Source: Pseudomonadota bacterium
GTDB lineage: Bacteria > BMS3Abin14
DNA length: 8,197 nucleotides
Assembly (NCBI GenBank): GCA_016937135.1
Contig: JAFGWO010000063.1
Location: 1 to 8,197, forward strand
Direction of reading: 5' to 3'
Each line of letters begins with the position of its first letter. The first letter of the stretch is position 1. A program made the translations under genes and the position numbers. Under the pieces are notes generated by a model, which ran no database searches, had not been told where the DNA came from, and worked only from the letters and a program-made list of their open reading frames with translations. Shown one piece after another: positions 1-5,901 of the stretch.

Positions 1-96
1 AATCGACCGCACATTTGGACTATCCCGGTATCAGGTCCCCGATTTGCGGAAGAAAAACCCCCGACTCTCATCCGGAGGCAGGGTGAGACGCCATGA
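1..96 (+). other. Left edge, possible 3' end of an upstream gene
   Basis: Plus-strand frame 1 is open from the window edge to a TGA at 94-96, giving a 31-residue tail ending in RRQGETP. Frame 2 is also open, through to 250, so the reading frame alone does not decide which is coding. Neither translation resembles a family I recognise. The frame 1 reading is slightly favoured because its stop falls directly before a run of hairpins that could end a transcript. This is a weak call; the stretch could equally be non-coding. Confidence 0.2.
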
Positions 97-100
97 GCCG

Positions 101-154
101 AAGGCCCGAGGGGGAAGCCCCTGCGGGAAGAAGTTCCCTCTGGCCCCTTGTTTT
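101..154 (+). terminator. Twin GAAG-loop hairpins then T run, possible terminator
   Basis: Two adjacent hairpins have the same design: AGGGG-GAAG-CCCCT (109-122) and GGGAA-GAAG-TTCCC (125-138), two bases apart. They are enclosed by an outer AAGG (101-104) / CCTT (146-149) pairing and followed by TTTT at 151-154. This could be a branched terminator for whatever gene ends at the left edge, or part of the larger structured element that follows. Stem pairing is seen directly; the function is inferred. Confidence 0.3.
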
Positions 155-293
155 AAATCCTATCATATCCCCGCGCCTTCGGCAGGCATCCTGACCCTTC
201 CCCCGCAGGCGGTCCTGTTGCCGGTCATGACGCCCGTCGTTTCAACCTGAAGATCTGGAAAGGTTCCCGCTGGAGGGAACGATAAATTTTTTT
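133..293 (+). promoter_or_regulatory. Candidate attenuator or structured leader RNA, class unknown
   Basis: GTTCCCTC at 133-140 is perfectly complementary to GAGGGAAC at 273-280, which would close a roughly 150-base RNA domain. The same right strand can instead pair with GTTCCC at 263-268 to make a terminator-like hairpin before the T run 287-293. A further hairpin AACCT (244-248) / AGGTT (261-265) also competes for the terminator's left arm. These mutually exclusive pairings look like a riboswitch or attenuator. No known aptamer core could be matched: the 240-281 part vaguely recalls the 3' side of a TPP aptamer, but the required GGCTGAGA segment is missing. The ferredoxin start lies about 110 bases downstream, so it is the presumed target if this is a cis-regulator. 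It could also be an independent small RNA. Confidence 0.35.
263..293 (+). terminator. Rho-independent terminator-like hairpin
   Basis: A perfect 6-bp stem GTTCCC (263-268) / GGGAAC (275-280) with loop GCTGGA is followed by GATAAA and seven T's (287-293). The six-base gap between stem and T run makes it weaker than a textbook terminator. It lies upstream of the ferredoxin gene, so it either ends an upstream transcript or acts as an attenuator. Confidence 0.5.
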
Positions 294-301
294 GGTACAC
301 T
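293..301 (+). promoter_or_regulatory. Possible extended -10 for the ferredoxin gene
   Basis: TTGGTACACT contains an extended -10 pattern (TG, one base, TACACT at 296-301) directly after the T run of the preceding terminator. No convincing -35 lies 16-18 bases upstream. If used, transcription would start near 308 and give a leader of about 100 bases containing the hairpin GAGGCG (310-315) / CGCCTC (328-333). Low confidence. Confidence 0.25.
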
Positions 302-405
302 GGACTCATGAGGCGGGGAAGGGGAAACGCCTCGCGTCGGGGACCTTCGCCCTAAAAAACCTGCCTGCCGTCCGATCCGGAACGGCGGAGAATGGAGCAA
401 ATGAA

Positions 406-597
406 ATGGCCAGGGAACCGTGGGTTGACAAGGAAGAATGTACGAGCTGCGGGTTGTGTGTCGCCAATCTGCCCGATGTTTTCCGTATGGACGAGGATTA
501 CCTCGCGGAATGCTACAACCCGAAAGGGGCAAGCGAGGAAGAGATCCAGAACGGGGCGATCGATGTATGCCCGGCGGAGTGCATTCACTGGAAGTAG
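406..597 (+). CDS. Ferredoxin, single [4Fe-4S] cluster
   Basis: A small soluble cytoplasmic electron carrier of 63 residues. The cluster ligands are visible as C12-x2-C15-x2-C18 (CTSCGLC) and the distant C55 followed by Pro (CPAEC). The ending CPAECIHW and the GASEEEIQ stretch closely resemble Desulfovibrio africanus ferredoxin I as I remember it. Two extra cysteines, C36 and C59, are not standard ligands; in some family members extra cysteines form a disulfide. The ATG at 406 is chosen because GGAG at 394-397 sits 8 bases upstream and the protein then starts in the usual place before the first cysteine. A longer in-frame extension from a TTG at 292 has no family support. The gene stands alone on the plus strand and converges with the MaoC gene, with 12 bases between stops. 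The redox partner is not evident from the neighbours. Confidence 0.93.
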   Translation: MAREPWVDKEECTSCGLCVANLPDVFRMDEDYLAECYNPKGASEEEIQNGAIDVCPAECIHWK

Positions 598-609
598 CGT
601 CTGGGACTG

Positions 610-1065
610 TCATTCGTCCTGACTTTTCTGGAGAAGCTCCCTTTCCTTCTCATTGGGAAGGACCCCGAAGAGCTGGCCTTCGATGACGGTTTCCCCGCAC
701 TGGTTGGAAAAAGTTGCGCTGCATTTGACCCGCCCCGTCTGGTCCATTTCATCGATGACCAGCGTGCACGTGATGGTGTCGCCGAAGTAGACCGGCCGCT
801 TGAAGCGGAAATTCATGCCCGAGGCAAGCATGGCCAGCTGACCCCCGATCTCGGAAACGAGGCTCCCCACCAGGAGGCCGTGGCAGATGAGACCATTAAA
901 GCCCTTGCCTCTGGCATAGGGGAGGTTGGAGTGGACAGGGTTGCGGTCCCTTGAGATCTCCTCGAAGTGCTGGGTGTCCTCGCGGGCGAAGGTCCGGACC
1001 GCGGTGAAGGAATCTCCGGCGGCCACCTTTCCTTGGATCATCCTCGTCCGTATGTCAGCCGGCAT
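610..1065 (-). CDS. MaoC-type hydratase, (R)-enoyl-CoA hydratase-like
   Basis: A 151-residue single-hotdog protein of the MaoC/PhaJ dehydratase family, whose members typically hydrate trans-2-enoyl-CoA to (R)-3-hydroxyacyl-CoA. The hydratase signature is visible at about residues 39-45 (RDRNPVH), with Asp40 and His45 as the expected catalytic pair, followed by GFNGLICHGLL at 55-65. GD near residue 17 and RPVYFGDT near 90-97 also fit the fold. The family usually has SGDxNPLH, so Arg in place of Gly before Asp is a small departure. Start: ATG at 1065 has GGGAGG 8 bases upstream; the Met at residue 9 is less well placed. It is the last gene of the minus-strand series, 49 bases after the patatin gene, suggesting co-transcription and a role in acyl-chain metabolism. 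The substrate is not determinable here. Confidence 0.88.
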   Translation of the reverse strand: MPADIRTRMIQGKVAAGDSFTAVRTFAREDTQHFEEISRDRNPVHSNLPYARGKGFNGLICHGLLVGSLVSEIGGQLAMLASGMNFRFKRPVYFGDTITCTLVIDEMDQTGRVKCSATFSNQCGETVIEGQLFGVLPNEKERELLQKSQDE

Positions 1066-1089
1066 CCCCGGAGCCTCCCGCCGGGAAAA

Positions 1090-1154
1090 TCCTTCCTCCC
1101 CCGCCTTCCTCCTTCTATCTTCCTCCTTCATCCTTCTCCTCTCCTCCTTTCCCC
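1090..1154 (-). repeat. Homopurine tract (minus strand) at patatin/maoC junction
   Basis: About 65 bases are almost entirely pyrimidine on the plus strand, and so A/G on the coding minus strand. The tract covers the last codons of the patatin gene and the spacer before the MaoC gene. It contains several GGAGG and GAAGG units and one copy of AAGGATGAAGG (plus-strand 1125-1135) that recurs at the patatin start. Its composition explains the Glu/Lys/Gly/Arg-rich patatin C-terminus. Such tracts can form unusual helices and resemble multiple ribosome binding sites, but no function is shown. Confidence 0.6.
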
Positions 1155-1993
1155 AGCCTTTTTTCCAGTTCCCTTCGGAATCTCTCCACATCCCCGGACA
1201 CCCCTTCCAGGATCTCGTCCTTGCGGTAAAAATCCATGAACTGGATGTCCGCGAGGCGCGGCTGCGCCAGGATGTCGGGTTTGATGTGAGCCATTTTGCC
1301 TTTGACGACCGCCGCCTGGAGGATCTGGAAGGTGGAAAAAACATTCTCCATCATGGAAGGCATGGGGTTGCCGTCCTCGGGTGTTTTGGAGCCGGACACG
1401 TCAATGGCCGCGAGGATGTCGCAATCGTCGCGGATGAGGTCGTGGGGGAGGGGGTTCACCGTGCTCCCATCCGTCAGGATCCTCCCTTCGAGTTTCAAAG
1501 GTTCCAGGATCACAGGCACCGAGATGCTGGCCCGGATGGCCGGCAGGATGGGTCCTGAGCGGAATACCACTTCCTCCCTTTTCCAGAAATCGGTGGCCAC
1601 GATCAGAAGCCTGATGGAAAGGTCCTCAAAAAGGGAAACGGGAAGGTGGTCCCGGAAAAATTCCTCCACCTTTTTACCCTTGATGATCCCTGAGGTGCTG
1701 AAAACCGAAAAATCCATCATACCCGTCATGCGACGGATCCCCATCCCCTCGAAAATCTCCTCGATCTCCCGGGCCTCCAATCCGGCCGCATAGAAGGCCC
1801 CGATGACGGCCCCTATGGAAACCCCGGAGATAATAGAGGGGCGGATCTTCAGATCGTCAAAAACCTTCAGGAAAGCGATGTGGGACAGCCCTTTCGCGCC
1901 TCCTCCGCCCAGGGCGAGACCTATGCGCCTGGAACCTTCAGAGCGAAGCCGGTCCCCGGATTTCAAGCCCGGGTCTATCCCTTCATCCTTCAT
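1115..1993 (-). CDS. Patatin-like phospholipase (RssA/NTE-type)
   Basis: A 292-residue serine acyl hydrolase of the patatin family, predicted to cleave acyl esters of phospholipids or lysophospholipids. The oxyanion loop GGGGAKG is at residues 29-35, the nucleophile elbow GVSIG at 57-61 (Ser59), ASISVP at 155-160, and the dyad Asp is D175 in TDGSTVNPLP. No signal peptide or membrane helix is seen, so it is probably cytoplasmic, possibly bound to the inner face of the membrane. Length fits bacterial RssA-like proteins of about 300 residues. Start: ATG at 1993 has GGAGGG 7 bases upstream, but it is the middle one of three ATGAAGG heptamers; the other two ATGs open only very short frames. It follows the PLD-family gene by 32 bases and precedes the MaoC gene, consistent with a lipid-turnover operon. 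Confidence 0.93.
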   Translation of the reverse strand: MKDEGIDPGLKSGDRLRSEGSRRIGLALGGGGAKGLSHIAFLKVFDDLKIRPSIISGVSIGAVIGAFYAAGLEAREIEEIFEGMGIRRMTGMMDFSVFSTSGIIKGKKVEEFFRDHLPVSLFEDLSIRLLIVATDFWKREEVVFRSGPILPAIRASISVPVILEPLKLEGRILTDGSTVNPLPHDLIRDDCDILAAIDVSGSKTPEDGNPMPSMMENVFSTFQILQAAVVKGKMAHIKPDILAQPRLADIQFMDFYRKDEILEGVSGDVERFRRELEKRLGKGGEEKDEGGR

Positions 1994-2000
1994 CCTTCAT
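1980..2000 (-). repeat. Three tandem ATGAAGG heptamers over the patatin start
   Basis: On the minus strand, ATGAAGG occurs three times in a row, with ATGs at 2000, 1993 and 1986. Because 7 is not a multiple of 3, each ATG opens a different frame: the first gives MKDEG and stop, the second the full patatin, the third MKG and stop. GGAGGG abuts the first copy. Gain or loss of one unit would change which ATG sits at the best distance from the ribosome binding site. Confidence 0.7.
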
Positions 2001-2026
2001 CCCTCCGCCTTATTCCTCCTGCCCAT
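1997..2026 (-). other. Nine-codon mini-ORF in the PLD/patatin spacer
   Basis: The TGA of the PLD-family gene (2028-2026) overlaps an ATG (2026-2024) as TGATG. This opens MGRRNKAEG and ends in a TGA that overlaps the first heptamer ATG. The frame itself contains the AGGAGG (2020-2015) and GGAGGG (2006-2001) elements. It may only be a by-product of the purine-rich ribosome binding region, but the chain of overlapping stops and starts would let a terminating ribosome be handed on to the patatin start. Confidence 0.25.
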
Positions 2027-3585
2027 CAGAAAGTCCCCGCCCCCCATCGTTCCTGGATCTGGTACAGGGCCTTTTTCAGAAGAAGCCTGAGGCCTTTTTC
2101 TTCCCAGTGATCGTAAGGGACCGTGTGCATTTTACCATCGGAGTTGTTCCATGTGGCGTCGAAATAACGATGGAAATCCTCCATGACTCCGGGGGCGTTA
2201 TCGACCAGCAGACCGGCCTCGAGATTCAGGTTGGCCAGGTTTCTTCTCGTCCAGTTGGCCGAACCCAGCAGTAGAATCCCGGTCCCGCCGCGGTGGTTGG
2301 TGAGGGAGAAGGTTTTCAGGTGATACTGTTCGCCGTGGGTATTGGCCCAGCGGACCTGAACGTCGCAGCTTCCCGAGAGCTCCATCAGCTGAGCCGCAGT
2401 GACCCGGTTGGGGATCCCGATTTTCGTCATCCCGAAAGCGTCGCGGTTGGCATCCAGGATGAGGCGAAGGGAGACGCCTCTCAGGGCGGCGTCTTCCAAT
2501 GCTTCCAGGATGCCCCTTTCCGAAAGGTAGAACATGGAAAGGCTGATCTCATCCTTCGTGCCGGCGCTGTTTATCAGGCTTGTGATGGTCCGGGCGATGG
2601 ATCCTTCCGTGAGGAGGGTCACCCTTGGCCATTGAGGCTGGTTCCCTTCCCCCACAGCCAGCATTGTCGCTTTTCGGGCCATTGAGGCGAGGGAGGATTT
2701 TATGCGATCGGGGTTTCCGGCGCCGCCTTTGTCCATGGACTGGATGCTCCAGCGGATGATCTCCATTTCGGATTCCAGGGCTTCCAGGGCGGCGGATCCC
2801 CGGACGTGAAGGGCCATATTGGAATGGGCCGAACTGCCGTCGGCCGGGTTGAAGCTTCCGACGAGCATCTCCAGGCCCTGTCCGGAGGATCCCGTAACGG
2901 CCACCTTCCGATGGTTGGCCTTGAACCTGAGCATCCTGCCGAACTGGAGGAAGGAGATCTCCCGGCCGTCTTTTTCGAAGGGATTTTTAAGCCTGGGGGC
3001 CCGAACCCAGCTGGCGAGGGGGGGGATACGGAACACCATTTCCGCGAGGGACCAGTAGGGGGAAAAGAGGAGGTTGGAGTCCGGAAGGCGGTCAAGGTCC
3101 GTAAAGACCACCGGAATCTGTGCCTGCGAAAGGCGTTCGTAAAAGTCCGGGGCCGAGTCTCCATAGATGCGGTTGATGGGGTCGGTCAGCAGAAGGATGT
3201 CAAGATCGGGCGCTTCCCCTTTTCTCCGGATCAGGGCTTCGGCCAGCTCGGTCGAGAGCTTTCGGTGCCCTTCGGGGACTGAACCCTTCCAGGGATTCCA
3301 GAGGAACATGTCCAGACAGATGAAGGAGTCCGCCCTCCCGATCATGGCCAGGAGCTCGTCGAATATTTCCTGCCGGATTATTCTTTGACCCGAAGCCGGG
3401 TCCCAGGCGGTGTCGTCGATGAGGAGGCGGATATCCCCGGGCCGGACCGGTACGGACGGCCCTTTGATGTCGGTTCCCGCGGGCATGGGTCTGGAGGACG
3501 GAAACAGGACGAGAGGAAGGATAGCCGCTATACCGAGAACGGCCGCGATAAAAAACCGGCGATTGGTCGGCCCAGTCCTTTTCAT
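2026..3585 (-). CDS. Phospholipase D-superfamily protein, atypical HKD motifs
   Basis: A 519-residue protein with two phospholipase D-like domains, related to phosphatidyltransferases/cardiolipin synthases and PLD-type hydrolases. A basic N-terminus and hydrophobic segment at about residues 11-29 predict an uncleaved anchor or signal peptide, putting the body in the periplasm. Domain 1 has NHRKVAVTG (H225, K227) and GSFN (243-246); domain 2 has YHLKTFSLT (H422, K424) and GSAN (441-444). In both, the Asp expected five residues after Lys is replaced (G232 and T429), while His, Lys and the downstream G-S-x-N are kept. These His/Lys pairs are the catalytic residues in the family, so activity is still possible. 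The ATG at 3585 is chosen because it gives the complete N-terminal hydrophobic segment; its ribosome binding site is poor. An upstream extension would overlap the transporter gene. It lies 86 bases after that gene and 32 bases before the patatin gene. Confidence 0.88.
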   Translation of the reverse strand: MKRTGPTNRRFFIAAVLGIAAILPLVLFPSSRPMPAGTDIKGPSVPVRPGDIRLLIDDTAWDPASGQRIIRQEIFDELLAMIGRADSFICLDMFLWNPWKGSVPEGHRKLSTELAEALIRRKGEAPDLDILLLTDPINRIYGDSAPDFYERLSQAQIPVVFTDLDRLPDSNLLFSPYWSLAEMVFRIPPLASWVRAPRLKNPFEKDGREISFLQFGRMLRFKANHRKVAVTGSSGQGLEMLVGSFNPADGSSAHSNMALHVRGSAALEALESEMEIIRWSIQSMDKGGAGNPDRIKSSLASMARKATMLAVGEGNQPQWPRVTLLTEGSIARTITSLINSAGTKDEISLSMFYLSERGILEALEDAALRGVSLRLILDANRDAFGMTKIGIPNRVTAAQLMELSGSCDVQVRWANTHGEQYHLKTFSLTNHRGGTGILLLGSANWTRRNLANLNLEAGLLVDNAPGVMEDFHRYFDATWNNSDGKMHTVPYDHWEEKGLRLLLKKALYQIQERWGAGTF

Positions 3586-3671
3586 CGGATCAATGTGCCT
3601 TCCCGGGTGTTTCAATGTCAACCGGACCTTGCGACGGGGCCGTGACGGGTCCCCGCCGAGCCGGCTTTTTG

Positions 3672-4604
3672 TCAGTCGGGTTTTTGCGGAATTTTTACAG
3701 GTTTTCCCGTTTCCGGCCTGTTGACGAGGTAAATCCCACCGGCAACGCATGCCAGGCCCATCCACAGCGCCGGCGTCAGGGGATCACCCTGTAAGACCCC
3801 GCCGAGGATCACCCCGAACATAGGCGCCAGGAATGTGAAGGCGGCCAACCGGCTCACGGGGTAGGTGTGGATCATCCAGAACCAGAGGACGTAGCTGAAA
3901 AAAGCTACGATGAAGACCTGATAGCCGACCGCAGCCAGGACCTGTGGGGTGAGGGTCACTGGTTTCCCCCTATCGAAAAGGATCCAGCCCAGAGCCAGGA
4001 CCGGGATGGAATAAAACAGCTGGGCAAAAAGGGTCTGATAGTGATCGATGGGGCGGCTGGAGGCGACTCTTTTGATGTAAAGGGTTGTCGCTCCCCAGAA
4101 GATCGCCGCGACGACTTCCATCAGGTCGCCGATCCAGTACCCTTCCGGAAGCTGCCCGATCCCCGACCGGAAGACAAAGATCATGCCGGCGAAGGCCAGG
4201 AGGAGACCGGATCCCTTCGCGGGGCTCATCCTGTCGTCATGAAGGACAAAGTGGGCCCCTAAGGCCACCCAGAAGGGATGTGTGTAGAGGAATATGATGG
4301 ACCTGGAGGCCACTGTGAACGATGTGCCCCAGTAAAGGAACAGAAAGTCCATTCCGAAAAGGATGCCGATCACGAAGCCGTGCTTGAGGTCCCGGCCCCG
4401 CAGAAGTACGGATTTTCCTTTCAGCCGGGCGTAAACCCAGACGCAGAAGGCCGCGGCGGCCGACCTGACGGTTGCGGCGATCATGGGTGGGATTCCAACA
4501 TTGCTGTATTTGATGGAAACCATGTTGCCGCCCCAGATGAGGCACACCAGGACCAGAAGGGCCATTCCTGTCAGGGATATCTGCCGCGAAGGTGCGGGCT
4601 TCAT
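3672..4604 (-). CDS. EamA/DMT-family membrane transporter
   Basis: A 310-residue integral membrane protein of the drug/metabolite transporter superfamily with two EamA repeats and about ten hydrophobic segments. The first repeat opens with LVCLIWGGNMVSIKY (about 19-33); the second begins near GDLMEVVAAIFWGATTLYIK (159-178). LAAFTFLAPMFGVILGG (253-269) is the conserved late segment of such proteins. Family members export or import amino acids, nucleotide-type metabolites or drugs; the substrate here cannot be told. The ATG at 4604 is preferred because GGGAG lies 7 bases upstream. An in-frame GTG at 4646 would add 14 polar residues but has no ribosome binding site. It is separated by 167 bases from the upstream DUF4389 gene, so may have its own promoter. 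Confidence 0.92.
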   Translation of the reverse strand: MKPAPSRQISLTGMALLVLVCLIWGGNMVSIKYSNVGIPPMIAATVRSAAAAFCVWVYARLKGKSVLLRGRDLKHGFVIGILFGMDFLFLYWGTSFTVASRSIIFLYTHPFWVALGAHFVLHDDRMSPAKGSGLLLAFAGMIFVFRSGIGQLPEGYWIGDLMEVVAAIFWGATTLYIKRVASSRPIDHYQTLFAQLFYSIPVLALGWILFDRGKPVTLTPQVLAAVGYQVFIVAFFSYVLWFWMIHTYPVSRLAAFTFLAPMFGVILGGVLQGDPLTPALWMGLACVAGGIYLVNRPETGKPVKIPQKPD

Positions 4605-4771
4605 GCCATCGCTCCCGTGGGGAAAAGTGTTTTTTTTGGAAGACACCGGCGGTGGGCCGGATCCAGGGGCCCTGCAGGTCAGTCCAGTCCGGGGACTGTA
4701 TCCTTAAACTTTACCCTGGACCCCTTGATGCCGGACTCTGGATGGAGCTTTCAACGTCACTTGCAAGCCCG
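4605..4771. other. Spacer between DUF4389 and EamA genes
   Basis: This 167-base spacer contains a hairpin CAGTC-CGGG-GACTG (4685-4698), the near-palindrome CAGGGGCCCTG just before it, and an eight-T run on the plus strand (4630-4637), which is A's on the transcribed minus strand. No convincing promoter or minus-strand terminator was found, so it is open whether the two genes are co-transcribed. Confidence 0.4.
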
Positions 4772-5077
4772 TTAGTGCTTTCCCTGGGCCATGCCCTCGT
4801 TCCCCGGCCAGGGTGAAAAGGGGAAGGGTCTTTCCTCGAGATTGAAGGTCCAGTAGCGGATGATCCGGTAAATATAGAGGGAAAGCCCCTGCCCGAACTC
4901 CTTCAACCGCGGGTTCACCTCCCCCGAGAAGAGGACGAAAAGGAATTGAAGGAGAACCACGGCCGTCAGAATGACTTCCGTGAATCCGTAGATGAGGACG
5001 AACAGGAGCATGAACAGGCCCCGAACCCATGTCTTTCCGTTGGTAAGGTTGTTCCAGACATTCCCCTTCCCGGTCAT
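4772..5077 (-). CDS. DUF4389 small membrane protein
   Basis: A 101-residue protein matching the DUF4389 pattern: an N-terminal Trp/Arg segment (VRGLF), two closely spaced hydrophobic helices at about 19-34 and 35-51, a G-x-x-N motif (SGEVNPRL, 51-58), a second amphipathic stretch with LYIYRIIRYWTF, and the near-terminal PFPFSPWP (84-91). The biochemical role of the family is not established to my knowledge. The ATG at 5077 has an excellent GGGAGG 6 bases upstream, so the 21-residue upstream extension is rejected. It is the first gene of the minus-strand series and is divergent from msrB. Confidence 0.82.
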   Translation of the reverse strand: MTGKGNVWNNLTNGKTWVRGLFMLLFVLIYGFTEVILTAVVLLQFLFVLFSGEVNPRLKEFGQGLSLYIYRIIRYWTFNLEERPFPFSPWPGNEGMAQGKH

Positions 5078-5205
5078 CTCTCTCCTCCCGCGCAGAATAT
5101 CCCGAAAAACAGGTGATCCCTTTCCCGAGGTTATCCTCAATCGGATAAGGGTTCAAGTGGACAATTACCGCAAAGGGAGGTGCTCTGTTGTTAGAGGGCT
5201 GTTCC

Positions 5206-5233
5206 TTTGCAGCGAGGGAAAAGTGATTATATT
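5206..5233 (+). promoter_or_regulatory. Candidate sigma-70-type promoter for msrB
   Basis: TTTGCA (5206-5211; four of six against TTGACA) is followed after 16 bases by TATATT (5228-5233; five of six against TATAAT), in an AT-richer patch of the divergent spacer. Transcription would start about 40 bases before the msrB ATG. The position and matches are good by eye, but no other support is available. Confidence 0.4.
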
Positions 5234-5278
5234 GTCTGAAAAGTGGAGTTTCAACGGATGGTAAAAAGGAGGTTGTGC

Positions 5279-5836
5279 ATGATTGCCAAAAAGTGGTTCT
5301 TTTGTGGCGCGGCGGCAGGTTTGGCCGTTCTTTTTATTTTCGGTTCAGGTTCGCCGTCAGACGGGGCATCCGCAAGGGCGGGGGAGGGCCCCGGGAGGTA
5401 TTTTTCATCCGCCAAGGGAGGGTATCTGGCAATGGAGAGGGTCGAACGGTCAAAGGAAGAGTGGAAGGAGATATTGACCCCGGAACAGTTCCACGTCTTG
5501 AGGGAAAAAGGCACGGAAAGGGCCTTTACAGGCGCCTACTGGGACAGGAAGGACGAGGGGGTATACAGGTGCGCGGGCTGCGGGATCGACCTGTTTTCCT
5601 CGGCGCATAAATTCGATTCGGGGACAGGTTGGCCCAGTTTCTGGCAGCCCATAGCCCCTGAAAATATCGAAACCGAAGAGGACCGGAGTCTTTTTACGGT
5701 CAGGACGGAGGTCCACTGCGCCCGATGCGGCGGGCACCTCGGCCACGTGTTCAGGGACGGCCCCAGGCCCACAGGTCTTCGCTACTGCATAAATTCGGTT
5801 TCCCTCGATTTTGTCCCCGCCGGAGGGGAAGAATAA
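5279..5836 (+). CDS. msrB: Exported peptide-methionine (R)-S-oxide reductase MsrB
   Basis: A 185-residue MsrB that reduces methionine-R-sulfoxide in oxidised proteins. The first ~35 residues (MIAKKWF, a hydrophobic core to about 22, then SARAGE) look like a signal peptide, so the enzyme probably repairs envelope or periplasmic proteins. The MsrB domain starts near residue 57. Zinc ligands are C98/C101 (YRCAGC) and C147/C150 (HCARC); SGTGWPSF is at 114-121, GHLGHVFRDGP at 152-162, and the catalytic Cys170 lies in RYCINSVSL. The site where many MsrBs have a resolving Cys (SGCGWPSF) is Thr116, and the mature protein has no further Cys. The ATG at 5279 has AGGAGG 6 bases upstream, so upstream in-frame GTG/ATG codons are rejected. 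Confidence 0.95.
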   Translation: MIAKKWFFCGAAAGLAVLFIFGSGSPSDGASARAGEGPGRYFSSAKGGYLAMERVERSKEEWKEILTPEQFHVLREKGTERAFTGAYWDRKDEGVYRCAGCGIDLFSSAHKFDSGTGWPSFWQPIAPENIETEEDRSLFTVRTEVHCARCGGHLGHVFRDGPRPTGLRYCINSVSLDFVPAGGEE

Positions 5837-5901
5837 AGGCCGCAAATGGAAAGGTTTTCGAGGGTGTGTTTTTGAGGGAGTAGGATTTTGTTTTCCTCCT
5901 G

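Noticed and set aside
1..300. FMN, TPP, SAM or cobalamin riboswitch in the left leader
   Set aside because: Short resemblances exist (GGATGAGAG on the minus strand, AACCTGA...ATCTGG...AGGGAAC on the plus strand, CTCATCCGGAG near 67), but the conserved cores of each class (for example GGCTGAGA for TPP, GGCAACC for SAM-I) are absent.
292..405. Longer ferredoxin starting upstream of 406
   Set aside because: The extension is low-complexity, lacks a ribosome binding site, and related ferredoxins begin right before the first cysteine motif.
242..613. Minus-strand open frame opposite the ferredoxin gene
   Set aside because: Pro/Ser/Arg-rich translation with no family resemblance, fully antisense to a clear ferredoxin.
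926..1558. Long plus-strand open frame opposite the MaoC and patatin genes
   Set aside because: It is antisense to two well-supported genes with recognisable catalytic motifs and has no ribosome binding site or family resemblance.
3616..3621. TTGACA (minus strand) as the -35 of a PLD-gene promoter
   Set aside because: The -35 match is perfect, but the hexamers 16-18 bases downstream do not resemble a -10, and the transcript would begin at or after the chosen ATG.
3586..3765. N-terminal extension of the PLD-family gene
   Set aside because: It would overlap the transporter gene, adds a low-complexity basic stretch before a good hydrophobic signal segment, and has no start with a ribosome binding site.
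4605..4646. GTG start at 4646 for the EamA transporter
   Set aside because: No ribosome binding site precedes it, while the ATG at 4604 has GGGAG at 7 bases.
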